Shown: positions 1 through 6,187 of the stretch, one piece after another | How positions within the stretch are numbered: position 1 is the stretch's first letter | Layout: each line of letters begins with the position of its first letter | Assembly: GCA_964528565.1 (NCBI GenBank) | Contig: CAZGSP010000058.1 | Location: 1-19,206 of the forward strand | Source: UBA10133 sp964528565 | Lineage (GTDB): Bacteria > Patescibacteriota > Microgenomatia > UBA1400 > MFAQ01 | Direction: 5' to 3' | DNA length: 19,206 nt | The notes under the pieces: model-generated | Database searches by the model: none | What the model saw: only the letters and a program-made list of their open reading frames with translations | Told to the model about the DNA's origin: nothing | Translations under genes and position numbers: made by a program

Positions 1-112
1 GGGCGGGGGCAGGGGGGGGCGCGGGGGGCGGGGGGGGGGCCGGGGGGCCGCGTGGGGGGGGGGGGGGGGGGGGGCGACACCCGGGAAGACAGTATGGGGG
101 GGGGGGGGGGGC
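1..112. other. poly-G low-complexity contig end, probable artefact
   Basis: This stretch is almost only G with scattered C and a few other bases, including runs of 16 or more G. It has no coding or regulatory structure and contrasts sharply with the AT-rich sequence that starts at 113. Long G runs at a contig end are typical of no-signal base calls in two-colour sequencing carried into an assembly. I treat it as not biological. Confidence 0.85.
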
Positions 113-144
113 CAATAGATTAATAATTTTGTTGGAACCAAGTT
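113..144 (+). repeat. 32-bp direct repeat, left copy
   Basis: This 32-bp segment starts with CAATAGATTAATAATTT and ends with GGAACCAAGTT. It recurs in the same orientation at 2271-2302 with 30 of 32 bases identical; the two differences are both T here versus C there. The left flank is lost in the poly-G run, so the repeat could be longer. Together the two copies bracket the AT-rich segment that holds the acetyltransferase, HExxH protein and phosphatase genes. Confidence 0.8.
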
Positions 145-171
145 CGAATATCGTTATAACAGACAACATTG

Positions 172-197
172 AAAAACTCCCCTTGCGGGAGTTTTTT
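172..197 (+). terminator. intrinsic terminator-like hairpin
   Basis: A perfect 10-bp stem (AAAAACTCCC at 172-181 with GGGAGTTTTT at 187-196) closes a 5-base loop and ends in a T run to 197. The A run on the left arm means it could also work on the minus strand. No gene ending just upstream is visible, because the contig begins there. Confidence 0.7.
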
Positions 198-209
198 GAT
201 GTTTTTATT

Positions 210-390
210 GACTGGGGCTCGAAAGTCGGAGCCAAACCCGTAACGGTTTTGGCGAGACAGGTCATGAGGAAAACTCAGCAGAGTTTTACCGAGAGGAGTC
301 CTAGCTCGGCAACAGAAAGGGATTCCCCACCCGTTTTCGGGGTAGTCGTCCGCGCGCCCGCCCACGCGCGGAGCGATGCGAAGGGCTTTT
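210..390 (+). ncRNA. candidate structured RNA (six consecutive hairpins)
   Basis: Six short perfect stems follow one another: 216-220/229-233 (GGCTC/GAGCC), 234-238/245-249 (AAACC/GGTTT), 270-276/281-287 (AAAACTC/GAGTTTT), 289-293/305-309 (CCGAG/CTCGG), 330-333/338-341 (CCCG/CGGG around TTTT) and 351-356/365-370 (CGCGCG/CGCGCG). The stretch is more GC-rich than its flanks and ends near a run of four T. Both strands are open for about 90 codons here, but the translations match no family I know. I compared it by eye with RNase P RNA, tmRNA and tRNA and found no convincing match. The strand is uncertain. It could instead be a dispersed genomic repeat. Together with the flanks at 145-171, 198-209 and 391-476, in which I see nothing, this accounts for the gene-free stretch before the first CDS. 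Confidence 0.4.
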
Positions 391-476
391 CCCAATTTAC
401 AATAATCTGTTTATCTTTCAATAAGTAATTCGAACCGATGTTTCGTATGTTGTGAAAATATTATTTTTTGCAGGCT

Positions 477-482
477 TATAAT
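477..482 (+). promoter_or_regulatory. -10 box of the acetyltransferase gene
   Basis: A perfect TATAAT lies 6 bases before the ATG at 489. Transcription from it would start at or next to the start codon, giving a leaderless mRNA. No recognisable -35 element lies 16-18 bases upstream. Confidence 0.6.
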
Positions 483-488
483 GAGATC

Positions 489-986
489 ATGGAAATTAAA
501 AAGCTAACTTCAGTTAAAGAAGCTGGACTCTTGGCTGATTTATATATCAGCGATTCAGATAATTTTGACAAAATATATAAAAATGTTTTGGAAGAGCTTA
601 AAGAAATTGGAGAAAATAGAATTATTTTTGTGGGTCTTGAGGACGGACTTTCTGTTGGAACTGTACAACTAATACTGAATCGAGCTGATAACGATCCCGA
701 ATTGGCAAATGGATCTACTATTGGCCACGTGCATCACCTAAAAGTAAAAGATAGTGAACTGGGAATAGGTAGGGGAAGAGAGTTGATGGAATATCTGGAA
801 AGATATTCTAAAGAACGTGGGATTAAAAAACTAACATTGGGTGTCGATGATGTGAACACTAATGCAATTGGCTTTTATACTCACCTGGGGTATAAAAAAT
901 TCAAAGAAGCAGAAGGAAGAAACCCAAAGGAAAAAGTTATTTACATGGTGAAGGAGATAAAAAAAACGAATGGAACTAATAATTAA
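489..986 (+). CDS. GNAT family N-acetyltransferase
   Basis: The product is 165 residues long, usual for a single-domain GNAT enzyme, which transfers an acetyl group from acetyl-CoA to an amine. The acetyl-CoA-binding motif A is visible as a strand ending in HHLKV followed by GIGRGRELMEYLE, and the C-terminal part has the typical NAIGFYTHLGYKKF segment. The substrate cannot be told from sequence. I chose ATG 489, because an in-frame TTG at 468 lies upstream of the perfect TATAAT at 477-482. The 3' end overlaps the next gene by 17 bases, so the two are probably cotranscribed. Base composition is much AT-richer than in the right part of the window, and the gene lies between two direct repeats, which could mean acquisition by transfer. 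Confidence 0.85.
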   Translation: MEIKKLTSVKEAGLLADLYISDSDNFDKIYKNVLEELKEIGENRIIFVGLEDGLSVGTVQLILNRADNDPELANGSTIGHVHHLKVKDSELGIGRGRELMEYLERYSKERGIKKLTLGVDDVNTNAIGFYTHLGYKKFKEAEGRNPKEKVIYMVKEIKKTNGTNN

Positions 987-1437
987 ATATTCTCTCTTTA
1001 GGGAGCTCAAGGAGGCAGCTAAAGTTCTGTTACACCTAGACGAGTACAAAAACCTTCGATCTTTTATTCTGCCTACTCCAAAATCTATTTTCTCTTTCGC
1101 AATAAATAAGAATACTGCCATCAAACATATGGCCATAATCTGGACAAAGTACGAATCCGATATCATCAAGGCGTTCAGGGAACTTAAAATTAAGGACCCG
1201 GGAGTAATGCCATGTTATCTACACGGCATGTCATGTGAAGGTTGGTTTGATACTGATGACAATTCAATCCATGTTCGCTTTCCCGATTCGGAAGGTGACA
1301 AGGAACTACTCGGCACAATAATTCATGAGATTCTGCATCTGGCTACATACGAAGATAAATATGATTATGAAAAGAGAGAAGAAATCGTAGACAAAATTCA
1401 TGCCAAACCTCAGTTCAAAAAGATATTATCGAAGTAA
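970..1437 (+). CDS. small HExxH putative zinc metalloprotease-like protein
   Basis: The product has 155 residues. Its C-terminal half has an HEILH motif at residues 119-123 on a hydrophobic helix (GTIIHEILHL), the signature of zincin metallopeptidases. A run REEIVD about 15 residues later could supply a third Glu ligand. The N-terminal half is not recognisable. There is no signal peptide or membrane segment, so it would act in the cytoplasm. The ATG lies inside the end of the acetyltransferase gene. An AAGGAG at 951-956 is rather far upstream (13 bases), so translational coupling is likely. Proteolytic activity is inferred from the motif alone. The family could equally be one of the short HExxH proteins of unknown function found in phages and mobile elements. 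The low GC content matches the neighbouring genes. Confidence 0.7.
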   Translation: MELIIKYSLFRELKEAAKVLLHLDEYKNLRSFILPTPKSIFSFAINKNTAIKHMAIIWTKYESDIIKAFRELKIKDPGVMPCYLHGMSCEGWFDTDDNSIHVRFPDSEGDKELLGTIIHEILHLATYEDKYDYEKREEIVDKIHAKPQFKKILSK

Positions 1438-1515
1438 AAATAGTGAAGAAATTTCCCAATCTTAAATTTCAATTAGTAGAGAACTAGATAACGAAATGGC
1501 GTTTCGATTTGTTGG

Positions 1516-1538
1516 ACTCCTCATTAGGAGTTGATTTT
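1516..1538 (+). terminator. weak terminator-like hairpin after the HExxH gene
   Basis: A 6-bp stem (ACTCCT 1516-1521 with AGGAGT 1526-1531) around CATT is followed by TGATTTTT. It sits between two convergent genes and fits termination of the rightward acetyltransferase/HExxH transcript. Confidence 0.45.
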
Positions 1539-1553
1539 TGGATACGAATAGGA

Positions 1554-2198
1554 TTAACTCCTCAAAGATTCCAGGTGACTATGGTCATTAAAGCAAACCA
1601 TTGTCCATTGATTTGTCTCCGGATTGTATTTGAAGCTGCTGACTCCTGCGTTATGAATCCTCAGGCTCATAAAGACCCTCCTAAAGGATTCTTTATCAAA
1701 ATCTGAACCTAGTAAAATTAGGGATATTAAAATCATTGAAAATGTACCATGGGTGATAATGGCAACAGTGTCCATGGGGTGATTTTGGATCAGAAAGTTG
1801 ATCACTTTTTTGGCTCTATCAATAGTTTCATTGAACGATTCTCCGCCATCTTCAAACTTCCAGTCAAAGTTTAATTTATTTTGCTCTCTTTCTTCCAAAA
1901 ATCGCAAATTTATTTCACTTTCATCTTCTACATCATCTAGTACCGAAGGTTTTGTAATTTCATGAACCAAAGGGTGGATTTTAATGGGCAGTCCGGTAGT
2001 CTCAGAAATAGCTTGTGCTGTTTGGTGAGCTCTAGGCCAATCACTGGAGTACAAATGATCAAGTTTTACTAATTTCATTTTTTCAGCCACAGCCAGAGCC
2101 TGCTTCTTTCCATATTCACCGAGTGGACTGCTGGGTGATTGTCTTCTGTTTTCTAGATGGGTATCTGTTTTTCCGTGTCGAATTAAATATAAGATCAT
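1554..2198 (-). CDS. histidine phosphatase (phosphoglycerate mutase-like) family protein
   Basis: The product has 214 residues, in the normal range for the family. It starts MILYLIRHGKTDT, where His8 of RHG would be the phosphorylated residue. Arg57 in SSDWPRAHQTA, Glu80 and the second catalytic His150 in ITHGTFS complete the expected active site. Members dephosphorylate sugar phosphates, nucleotides or other small molecules; the substrate cannot be read from sequence. The reading frame stays open to 2309, but the family starts at the RHG strand. The ATG at 2198 also has a -10-like TATACT 6 bases upstream, so I place the start there. The gene is AT-rich like its two neighbours and lies just inside the right copy of the direct repeat. 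Confidence 0.88.
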   Translation of the reverse strand: MILYLIRHGKTDTHLENRRQSPSSPLGEYGKKQALAVAEKMKLVKLDHLYSSDWPRAHQTAQAISETTGLPIKIHPLVHEITKPSVLDDVEDESEINLRFLEEREQNKLNFDWKFEDGGESFNETIDRAKKVINFLIQNHPMDTVAIITHGTFSMILISLILLGSDFDKESFRRVFMSLRIHNAGVSSFKYNPETNQWTMVCFNDHSHLESLRS

Positions 2199-2204
2199 AT
2201 TCTG

Positions 2205-2210
2205 AGTATA
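2205..2210 (-). promoter_or_regulatory. -10 box of the phosphatase gene
   Basis: On the minus strand TATACT (2210 down to 2205) is followed by six bases and the ATG at 2198, a leaderless arrangement. No clear -35 element is seen. Confidence 0.5.
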
Positions 2211-2270
2211 ATATACAGGAATGACAGATAGACACGAAAGTGTTGACCTGCCGGCAATAGGGTGGTGAGT

Positions 2271-2302
2271 CAATAGATTAATAATTTCGTCGGAACCAAG
2301 TT
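2271..2302 (+). repeat. 32-bp direct repeat, right copy
   Basis: This is the second copy of the segment at 113-144, in the same orientation, with 30 of 32 bases identical. It lies in the spacer between the divergent-looking 5' end of the phosphatase gene and the 3' end of the DUF2177 gene. The sequence after it differs completely from that after the left copy, so the similarity stops at its right edge. Confidence 0.8.
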
Positions 2303-2324
2303 GGGGCAAGAATGGGGAAATGGT

Positions 2325-2723
2325 TTAGAGTCCGAATTTAAGGGCAAAGAAGTAGGTGGTTACCGAGACCGTAGCGGATACAGCCATACCCCAGAGAAGG
2401 TCGATAACCGTAACAATAAGCGGCCATTCTTTTACGGTAGCAAGGTTGGTGAGATCATAGGTCGCGTAAGTAACCAGGCCAAAGAAAGCTCCTGCCAGAA
2501 GCGCCTGACTCCACACTTTTTTATCGAGTGCAGGAGTGATGACAAAAAATATCAATCCGGCAATAAAAATCAGATAAAAAATAAAGGCGGCCAATAGGTT
2601 TGGGTTTTTGGCCATTAGAAACCCGATTTGTTTGGCGTAGAAATTTTTGGCTACCAGAGTCAGCCAAACCGCATCGATAGCTAAGAATACCGGGAGAGCA
2701 ATCAGGTAGAGTTTTATGAACAT
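2325..2723 (-). CDS. DUF2177 family membrane protein
   Basis: The product has 132 residues with four predicted membrane segments (about 3-23, 43-64, 72-90 and 100-125). The motifs FLAIDAVWLTLVAKNFY and FFGLVTYATYDLTNLATVKEWP match the DUF2177 family as I know it; its function is unknown. The gene follows the putative anti-sigma gene on the same strand after 24 bases and is probably read with it. The spacer is AT-rich and has -10-like sequences, but none is decisive. It may belong to the same envelope or stress unit as the sigma factor, which is inference from position only. Confidence 0.82.
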   Translation of the reverse strand: MFIKLYLIALPVFLAIDAVWLTLVAKNFYAKQIGFLMAKNPNLLAAFIFYLIFIAGLIFFVITPALDKKVWSQALLAGAFFGLVTYATYDLTNLATVKEWPLIVTVIDLLWGMAVSATVSVTTYFFALKFGL

Positions 2724-2747
2724 ATTATTTATTTAATAGTAACCTGT

Positions 2748-3257
2748 TTACTGCAACATCATCCGACCCCTGCCCGGATACATCCCACCCGGATAACCTT
2801 GGGCTCCCAAGTCCCGGTAAAAACGCTGCATCGGTCCACGTTTCATCCAAAGATTATCAAGCCCGGTGAGGTCCAAAAGAAAGGCAGTGAGGATGATCGA
2901 GATAATAAACAAGATAACGATCATCCAGAAATTTTTCTTGTATGAGAAGTCATACTTCTTGAGCATCCATATCCCCAGCACAATGCCGGTGATCGCGAGT
3001 ATCGGGATCCAAACAGGAAAGCTGTCGATGATTTGTTGCAATCGCCACTGGCCAAATGGTCCATGTTTTTTGAGCAAAAAGATCGTCAGATTGGTTAAGA
3101 ATGTGGCCAGGACGCCCAAACTCGCCAAACCTACCGTACTCAAAACAGCCCCCACGACAAAGTACCAGCGGGGTTTCATAACGATACTCCCGGACTTGAT
3201 TTTTTTCATCACGTCCAGTTCTAAATTGGGGGTATTTATTGGGTGTTTTTTTGGCAT
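2748..3257 (-). CDS. three-pass membrane protein, putative anti-sigma factor
   Basis: The product has 169 residues. A basic N-terminal segment of about 30 residues is followed by three hydrophobic stretches (about 32-62, 81-97 and 110-130) and an unusual tail ending GGMYPGRGRMMLQ. The start overlaps the 3' end of the sigma factor gene by 22 bases, so the two are translationally coupled. Membrane proteins encoded directly after ECF sigma genes are often their anti-sigma factors, with the N-terminal part binding the sigma factor. I see no ZAS or other named anti-sigma motif, so the role is inferred from context. An internal ATG at 3212 would give a 154-residue product that keeps all membrane segments. 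No Shine-Dalgarno precedes either start. Confidence 0.6.
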   Translation of the reverse strand: MPKKHPINTPNLELDVMKKIKSGSIVMKPRWYFVVGAVLSTVGLASLGVLATFLTNLTIFLLKKHGPFGQWRLQQIIDSFPVWIPILAITGIVLGIWMLKKYDFSYKKNFWMIVILFIISIILTAFLLDLTGLDNLWMKRGPMQRFYRDLGAQGYPGGMYPGRGRMMLQ

Positions 3258-3784
3258 AGTTTTTTCATAATTGATTTGGCCCGACTAATTCTGGTTCCTA
3301 CGGTATTTACCGGTATTCTTAAAATATCACTGATTTCTTCATATGATTTTTCGTCCAAGAAAAACAAGGAAAGTGGCTCTTTGTAAAGTATGGGCATTTT
3401 GTCCAGGCATTGGTGGGTTCTTGTGATCAATTCTTTTTTTATCAGCTCATCTTCAAGATCGACACCGCTGTCATACTCGACTTCGGCGTTCATCATGGTG
3501 TATTTCTTGTTCTTGTTGATCAGATTCATGGCTTCGTTATGGACGATTCGATAGATCCAGCTGGAGAATTTTTTCTTGGTATCAAATCCGTTCAGGTTGA
3601 TATACGCCCTGATGAATCCTTCCTGTGTGGCATCGGCACCAAGCTGATCATCGTTTAGAAGATAGGTGGCATATCGCAAAAGCTTTTGTTGATATCTATA
3701 AATAATTTCCGAAAAAAGATTCTTGTCTTTTTTCCTTATTATTTCAACAACCGCTTCATCCGTTAGTTTTGATAGATCTTCCAT
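3236..3784 (-). CDS. ECF-type RNA polymerase sigma-70 factor
   Basis: The product has 182 residues, typical of ECF sigma factors. Region 2 covers about residues 18-90: LFSEIIYRYQQKLLRYATYL, then DATQEGFIRAYINL and FSSWIYRIVHNEAMNLI. Region 4 covers about 125-178, with the helix-turn-helix LDEKSYEEISDILRIPVNTV and then RISRAKSIMKK. Regions 1 and 3 are absent, as expected. It would direct RNA polymerase to a small regulon. The gene is followed by an overlapping membrane protein gene and preceded on the same strand by a secreted-protein gene that ends in a terminator hairpin. A TAATAT sequence lies 13 bases before the ATG, so some independent transcription is possible. There is no Shine-Dalgarno. 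Confidence 0.88.
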   Translation of the reverse strand: MEDLSKLTDEAVVEIIRKKDKNLFSEIIYRYQQKLLRYATYLLNDDQLGADATQEGFIRAYINLNGFDTKKKFSSWIYRIVHNEAMNLINKNKKYTMMNAEVEYDSGVDLEDELIKKELITRTHQCLDKMPILYKEPLSLFFLDEKSYEEISDILRIPVNTVGTRISRAKSIMKKLCQKNTQ

Positions 3785-3817
3785 GGTTACTGAATTAATA
3801 TTAGCAGTCTCCCAAGA

Positions 3818-3843
3818 AACCCCGCCGGTAAAGAGGCGGGGTT
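3818..3843 (-). terminator. hairpin between secreted-protein gene and sigma gene
   Basis: A perfect 9-bp GC-rich stem (AACCCCGCC 3818-3826 with GGCGGGGTT 3835-3843) is followed on the minus strand by TTTCTT. It lies 21 bases after the stop of the secreted-protein gene and before the sigma gene. The T tract is short, so it could be a partial terminator that lowers sigma expression relative to the upstream gene. Confidence 0.6.
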
Positions 3844-3864
3844 CTCAGGTTCCTGTAAATTCGT

Positions 3865-4224
3865 TTAGCGATTACACCCGGCACCTTGACCTCTTCCGGA
3901 ACCATTGCCGAGACCCAACTCCGATCTGATCGCTTTGGCTTCCGCAATCTTTCCCTGTTCGGCAAGCTCATGCGCCTCTGCAAATCTGGAGAAGTTTTGA
4001 GCATTGACAACCTGGGGAACCCGACCCTGACCGTTCATTAAGCCTTTCCAGGCATTATAGTCCCCGGTCTCAAAAGCCTTTTCCATGGCTTCGTGACGGG
4101 CAACGGTATAGTTTGGACCCTGAACGTTTGGATCACCTTTGTAAGCGAGAATAGCCTTAGGAGCAACCATAGCTCCGACTAGAGCAAGGCCGGCTAAGCC
4201 TAAAAGCATTGACTGTTTGGTCAT
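3865..4224 (-). CDS. secreted small helical protein, conserved in CPR-type genomes
   Basis: The product has 119 residues. Residues 1-27 form a signal peptide (MTKQSMLLGLAGLALVGAMV, cleavage near AILA/YKG). The mature part is polar and probably helical, with RHEAMEKAFETGDYNAWK, NFSRFAEAHELAEQGK and a Gly-rich tail GNGSGRGQGAGCNR ending near a single Cys. I recognise this layout (YKGDPN..GPNY..ERHEAM and DYNAWK) from uncharacterised proteins of CPR genomes, but no function is known to me. It lies upstream of the ECF sigma factor on the same strand, separated by a hairpin, so it may be a target of, or a sensor for, that sigma system. It resembles small periplasmic stress proteins only in general form. 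Confidence 0.75.
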   Translation of the reverse strand: MTKQSMLLGLAGLALVGAMVAPKAILAYKGDPNVQGPNYTVARHEAMEKAFETGDYNAWKGLMNGQGRVPQVVNAQNFSRFAEAHELAEQGKIAEAKAIRSELGLGNGSGRGQGAGCNR

Positions 4225-4362
4225 GTTTTGTTTTTAATTACTAACTACCATTAATACCGATCCGGGGGCGATATTATTTCAAGCAAAATTGGATTCACGG
4301 CTAAAAGGGATCAATTTGAAATAGTAGTGTATACTGAAGGTATTAGATATTTATAGGACATT

Positions 4363-4707
4363 ATGTTAGCTTTAATTTTTACCCTGTTGGTCGGCGCGGG
4401 ACTGGTATATATCTCAACCTTTAATTCTATGTTGGTATCAGTTAATTTTGGGTTTTTTACCATAGCCGATATTCCGCTTTTTTACGTCATTTTGGGCTCG
4501 CTAGTCACCGGTTTGGTTTTGTCCTATGGGATTTATCTCATCAATGGGATATCAAACTCGTTCAAGTTCAGAGCAAAGGACAAAGAGATCAAACAAAATA
4601 AGGGTGAAGTACTGGAACTCGCCAGAAGGGTTCATCAGCTGGAGCTGGAAAAGGAAAAGATCAAAAACGGAACAACGGTGGAAAACGTAGACGAGAATGC
4701 GTTATGA
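4363..4707 (+). CDS. LapA-domain (DUF1049-like) membrane protein
   Basis: The product has 114 residues. Two membrane segments (about 2-22 and 32-62), separated by a short NSMLVSVNFGFFTI segment, match the LapA/DUF1049 layout. A charged coiled coil follows from about 70 to 102 (KDKEIKQNKGEVLELARRVHQ). LapA proteins act in envelope assembly in Gram-negative bacteria; in a CPR cell the role is unknown. The stop overlaps the next gene's start in ATGA, so it is coupled to the Nudix hydrolase. A TATACT at 4330-4335 could be the -10 of a short-leader transcript, with a weak AGGA at 4354-4357 before the ATG. Confidence 0.75.
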   Translation: MLALIFTLLVGAGLVYISTFNSMLVSVNFGFFTIADIPLFYVILGSLVTGLVLSYGIYLINGISNSFKFRAKDKEIKQNKGEVLELARRVHQLELEKEKIKNGTTVENVDENAL

Positions 4708-5165
4708 AGAATCTTCTGACAAAAATCTGGGGGTTGTTGAAAATGCCGAAAGGACTGCAGCTGTTTATTATGCGTTTCTTCCAGGATCAGTTTCTGGTGG
4801 GAGTGACCGGAATAATCTTTAATGAAAAAAACGAGATTTTACTTTTTAAACATACATACCGGGCTCATCAATGGAGTTTGCCGGGAGGTTACTTAAAGTC
4901 CGGCGAGCATCCCATGGAAGGACTGGAAAGGGAAATCAAAGAAGAGTCGGGGCTTATTGTCAGTGTGGATGATTCCCAGAAGACCAGAACCGATAGAGGT
5001 ACCGCGCGACTGGATATCTGCTATACGGGAGCGCTGATCGGCGGTGACTTCTCGCCGACGCATGAAGTCGCCGAGTTTGGCTTCTTCAACATGAACAACC
5101 TCCCTCTGCTGAGAAAAAACCAACTGTTTTTGATCGATCAGGCTTTGAAATTGAGAAAAGGTTAG
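4704..5165 (+). CDS. Nudix hydrolase
   Basis: The product has 153 residues. The full Nudix box G-x5-E-x7-REUxEExGU is present, starting at GYLKSGE and ending REIKEESGL, so the divalent-metal and pyrophosphate-binding residues are intact. The enzyme would hydrolyse a nucleoside diphosphate linked to another moiety; the substrate is not predictable. An N-terminal extension of about 25 residues with LQLFIMRFFQDQF may be an amphipathic helix. The start overlaps the LapA-type gene by 4 bases. The gene is convergent with the next gene, with only 2 bases between the stops. Confidence 0.9.
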   Translation: MKNLLTKIWGLLKMPKGLQLFIMRFFQDQFLVGVTGIIFNEKNEILLFKHTYRAHQWSLPGGYLKSGEHPMEGLEREIKEESGLIVSVDDSQKTRTDRGTARLDICYTGALIGGDFSPTHEVAEFGFFNMNNLPLLRKNQLFLIDQALKLRKG

Positions 5166-5167
5166 GA

Positions 5168-5719
5168 CTATTCCTCTTCCAGTACATCACCGCCGTCGTC
5201 ACTAGTGTTGGTAGATTTTGCGGTGGCTGTTGGTGAGGGATAGATAAAGACCCAAGACTTGGCCAGATCGGTAGTATCCTTACCAGTAATTGTAACCAAG
5301 ACTTCGTTGTCTATACAGGCGATCGTTTCCAGATCATCCGTTAATATCTTCTTGGCCGGCTGGCCATCTAAAGTCGTATCGAGAGCCGAGTTTTTGCCAA
5401 CCCATGCATCCAGATTTTTAAAAGTATTGTCCGACATGATTATGGTAACGATATCTTTGGAAGGGAGGGTGAGAGTCAGGTTCGCGTAATTTTTCTTATC
5501 CTCAGGATGATTATCAATACTAGTCCCTTCCGGATATTGGAAAGAAAAACCCGCCTCATCCGTCCAAGTTAACATTTTGACCGGTATCGCGGTCGGTGTG
5601 GGAGTAGGTTTTTCTGTGGTTTTTTGAGTCTCCGGATGGCGTCCGAAAATAAAGTAGGTGGCGGTTCCCCCGATCAAGACAAACAGGACAATGGCGACCA
5701 GAATTTGTTTCGAATTCAT
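5168..5719 (-). CDS. membrane-anchored extracytoplasmic protein, PsbP-like in form
   Basis: The product has 183 residues: a cytoplasmic MNSKQ, one membrane segment (about 6-27), a Pro/Thr linker (TPTPTAIPV), a domain of about 110 residues and an acidic tail rich in Asp and Glu. The domain begins with DEAGFSFQYPEG and resembles the PsbP-like or similar small beta domains found after anchors in CPR proteins; I cannot assign a function. I chose ATG 5719 rather than 5740, because it puts the anchor at the N-terminus and has a perfect TATAAT just upstream. The promoter lies in a 20-base spacer shared with the divergent secreted-protein gene. Confidence 0.7.
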   Translation of the reverse strand: MNSKQILVAIVLFVLIGGTATYFIFGRHPETQKTTEKPTPTPTAIPVKMLTWTDEAGFSFQYPEGTSIDNHPEDKKNYANLTLTLPSKDIVTIIMSDNTFKNLDAWVGKNSALDTTLDGQPAKKILTDDLETIACIDNEVLVTITGKDTTDLAKSWVFIYPSPTATAKSTNTSDDGGDVLEEE

Positions 5720-5728
5720 ATTAAATGT

Positions 5729-5735
5729 TATTATA
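5729..5735. promoter_or_regulatory. overlapping divergent -10 boxes
   Basis: The 20 bases between two divergent start codons hold TATAAT on the minus strand (5735 down to 5730, ten bases before ATG 5719) and TATTAT on the plus strand (5729-5734, five bases before ATG 5740). The boxes physically overlap, so polymerase can occupy only one at a time. Any -35 contacts would fall inside the opposite gene. Confidence 0.5.
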
Positions 5736-5739
5736 AACA

Positions 5740-6171
5740 ATGAAAATAAGAATTTACGTGGTGTTGTTATCGCTCACAGTGTTTTTGGCTTTTTTTGGGT
5801 CCACGCCTGCATTGGCGGCCAAAAAGAGAGTGTGGGGAAAAACAATAAACACCACTGCCTCCAGAAATAGTCCTCTGTCGGTATCCGCGAGATTCAGCGG
5901 ATGGAAACAGTATCTGAATGTGAGTTTCAGGGGAGTGGCGAGTACCAAAGATATTACCTATGAACTAATTTATGCCAGCAACGGTGTCGATCAGGGTGCC
6001 GGGGGCAAGGTGTATCCAAATGAAGGCAATGTGACTAAATCACTTTTTTTGGGAACGTGCTCCTATAGAGTGTGTACTGCTCACAAAAATGTCAGCAACG
6101 TGCGACTAACTATCACCTATCAGACTACCGGGGGTCAAAACGTGGTAAAAAAATATAAAGTGAGGTATTAA
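5740..6171 (+). CDS. secreted beta-rich protein of unknown function
   Basis: The product has 143 residues with a clear signal peptide (residues 1-27, ending STPALAA). The mature part is rich in short strands and has two cysteines, Cys107 and Cys112, in GTCSYRVCTAH that could form a disulfide outside the membrane. The C-terminus is basic (KKYKVRY). I have the impression of similar short secreted proteins in CPR genomes but know no function. The start is 5 bases after a -10-like TATTAT, a leaderless layout. It is divergent from the anchored protein gene and convergent with alr, with a 16-base gap. Confidence 0.72.
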   Translation: MKIRIYVVLLSLTVFLAFFGSTPALAAKKRVWGKTINTTASRNSPLSVSARFSGWKQYLNVSFRGVASTKDITYELIYASNGVDQGAGGKVYPNEGNVTKSLFLGTCSYRVCTAHKNVSNVRLTITYQTTGGQNVVKKYKVRY

Positions 6172-6187
6172 GTATCGGGCTGTACGA

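Noticed and set aside
113..165. Possible tRNA fragment, because of AGTTCGAAT near the left repeat
   Set aside because: The T-loop-like string has no pairing stem on either side, no acceptor end follows, and the right repeat copy lacks it.
129..428. Open frames of about 90-100 codons on both strands
   Set aside because: Both strands are open at once through a run of hairpins, the products look random in composition, and neither has a ribosome site or -10 box at a proper distance. The frames run through the terminator-like stem.
468..488. TTG start for the acetyltransferase
   Set aside because: It lies upstream of the perfect TATAAT at 477-482, which would then be inside the coding region. 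ATG 489 fits better.
2199..2309. N-terminal extension of the phosphatase
   Set aside because: The added residues precede the RHG strand with which the family begins, and they run through the right repeat copy and the -10 box.
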